Shown: piece after piece, positions 63,010 through 64,000 of the stretch
How positions within the stretch are numbered: the stretch's first letter is position 1
Layout: each line of letters begins with the position of its first letter
Assembly (NCBI GenBank): GCA_019359325.1
Contig: JAHHHN010000003.1
Location: 186,001 to 250,000, forward strand
Length of the DNA stretch: 64,000 nt
Direction: 5' to 3'
From: Mojavia pulchra JT2-VF2
GTDB taxonomy: Bacteria > Cyanobacteriota > Cyanobacteriia > Cyanobacteriales > Nostocaceae
Translations under genes and position numbers: made by a program
Notes under the pieces: model-generated
What the model was told of the DNA's origin: nothing
What the model saw: the letters and a program-made list of their open reading frames with translations, nothing else
Databases searched by the model: none

Positions 63010-64000
63010 TTAAACTCGTCCTCGGAGAAATTGGGCCATTTCGTTAGGAGTTGGTGACATTTCCAAGGCTGTTTCTTCAGTGATGCGCCCATCTTGGTAG
63101 AGGTTAAGCAGCGACTGATTCATGGTAACCATGCCATCAAAACTGGCTTGCTTCATCAGTTCGGTAATTTCATCATACTTACCATCTTTGATCCATTCTT
63201 TGATTGCCTCAGTGTTGATCAAAATATCGTGGAATGCAGCCCGCTTGCTATCAGTCGTACGGCACAATCCTTGGGCAATTACTGCTACTAAAGACTCAGA
63301 AATTGCCACCCGCATGGCATCTTGTTCTTCACCTGAGTAAAGATTAAGTATACGCTCAATAGTTTTCACAGCACTATTGGTATGCAGAGTTCCCATTACT
63401 AAGTGACCAGTTTGCGCGGCTTTCAAAGCAGTGTTGACTGTTTCTTTATCCCGCATTTCTCCCACCAGTATCAAATCTGGGTCTTCCCGCAAAGCTGCTT
63501 TTAAAGCATTATCAAATTTGCGGGTGTGCATTCCCACTTCCCGTTGTTTGATTAAAGATTTTTGGCTTTTATGAACAAATTCAATTGGGTCTTCGATGGT
63601 AATGATGTGCTTAGGCATCTCTTTATTGATGTAGTCAATCATCGCCGCCATCGTTGTGGACTTACCAGAACCAGTAGGCCCAGTTACCAAAATTAAACCT
63701 TTGTGGGCATGACAGATATCTCGAAAAATAGGCGGTAACCTCAACTGTTCCATAGTCAAGATTTTTAGCGGAATTAACCGCAATACCATTGCATAGCCTC
63801 GCAGAGAGTCAAAGATATTGATCCGCACACGAGCAAAATCGTATTGAGTTGCTCCATCAAATTCCAGATATTCTTCAAAGCGCTGAATTTCTGCTTCAGT
63901 TAAGATTTCCCGCAACCAACTGACAAAAGTCTCTCTATCTGTTTCTGGATAATCTGTTGTCTCAATTTCTCCTCGGTTGCGGAAGCGGGGTACTTCACCT
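63010..64000 (-). CDS. pilT: Type IV pilus retraction ATPase PilT, C-terminal part (5' end outside window)
   Basis: Hexameric ATPase that retracts type IV pili for twitching motility and DNA uptake. Visible: Walker A VTGPTGSGKST, the Asp box IITIEDPIEFVH, Walker B DPDLILVGEMRD, the His box TGHLVMGTLHTNS and the C-terminal retraction-type segment. The frame continues to the window edge (PRFRNRGEIE, then LREILTEAE), so about 28 more codons are seen upstream of 63915 and the N-terminal domain is partly missing. A terminator-like hairpin follows. Confidence 0.94.
   Translation of the reverse strand, partial: GEVPRFRNRGEIETTDYPETDRETFVSWLREILTEAEIQRFEEYLEFDGATQYDFARVRINIFDSLRGYAMVLRLIPLKILTMEQLRLPPIFRDICHAHKGLILVTGPTGSGKSTTMAAMIDYINKEMPKHIITIEDPIEFVHKSQKSLIKQREVGMHTRKFDNALKAALREDPDLILVGEMRDKETVNTALKAAQTGHLVMGTLHTNSAVKTIERILNLYSGEEQDAMRVAISESLVAVIAQGLCRTTDSKRAAFHDILINTEAIKEWIKDGKYDEITELMKQASFDGMVTMNQSLLNLYQDGRITEETALEMSPTPNEMAQFLRGRV

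Overview
The window looks like chromosome of a filamentous, heterocyst-type cyanobacterium close to Nostoc/Anabaena. Evidence seen in the sequence: very many HIP1 palindromes (GCGATCGC), heptanucleotide tandem repeats of the STRR kind, several small inverted-repeat (MITE-like) elements, a high-light-inducible protein, a light-repressed LrtA/HPF protein, a KaiB-domain protein, a protein with a Mo-dependent nitrogenase C-terminal domain, and PilT. No rRNA, tRNA or CRISPR array was recognised. The species is not determined.

Layout. 1-12.7 kb: a membrane protein cut by the window edge, an S9 oligopeptidase and a broken FkbM methyltransferase (both inside a segment bounded by inverted repeats of about 95 bp), then a Gfo/Idh/MocA oxidoreductase, a PEBP-like protein, an LD-carboxypeptidase, a sugar-binding lipoprotein, a glycosyltransferase, a DUF2141 protein, a PG-binding/HEAT protein and an EamA transporter. 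12.9-15.9 kb: an AT-rich two-gene island with a large P-loop GTPase and a small HsdR_N-like PD-(D/E)XK protein whose 5' end is duplicated in tandem; this is the best candidate for an undescribed, possibly defensive, system. 16.1-18.5 kb: a polar amino-acid ABC transporter (binding protein-permease fusion) divergent from its ATPase. 19.3-24.8 kb: a DegT-type aminotransferase, a GMC-type oxidoreductase and a membrane protein. 24.9-36.3 kb: housekeeping and metabolic genes (lipB, lrtA, PrxQ/Bcp, an HGSNAT-like membrane protein, an isochorismatase-like hydrolase, a DUF62-like plus GCS2-like operon, a sucrose-phosphate-synthase-like glycosyltransferase, DUF2171, obg, a TerB/Mo-nitrogenase-C protein).

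36.8-46.6 kb: two NRPS genes on the minus strand. One is C-A-T; the other is docking-C-A-N-methyltransferase-T. A SemiSWEET transporter and an opposite-strand alpha/beta hydrolase lie between them. Neither NRPS has a recognisable loading module or thioesterase, so the pathway is incomplete or completed elsewhere. 46.9-51.4 kb: a DUF4383 protein, an HLIP, an SGNH hydrolase, an APH-like kinase, a hemerythrin-like protein (with a tiny gene-like reading frame just upstream) and a TnpB remnant.

51.4-61.9 kb: an exopolysaccharide cluster. WecG/TagA-type glycosyltransferase and methyltransferase on the minus strand; a decayed GT2 gene; then a plus-strand run of Wzx-type flippase, three GT4 glycosyltransferases, an O-antigen-ligase/Wzy-type polymerase and a GH10 xylanase-like enzyme whose start overlaps the last glycosyltransferase. 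These genes could assemble, export, polymerise and trim a polysaccharide. 62-64 kb: a protein ending in a KaiB-like domain, and PilT running off the window.

Several genes show decay (FkbM nonsense codon, GT2 frameshift, TnpB fragment, permease C-terminal fragment). All functional assignments rest on motif recognition by eye; no database search was run.
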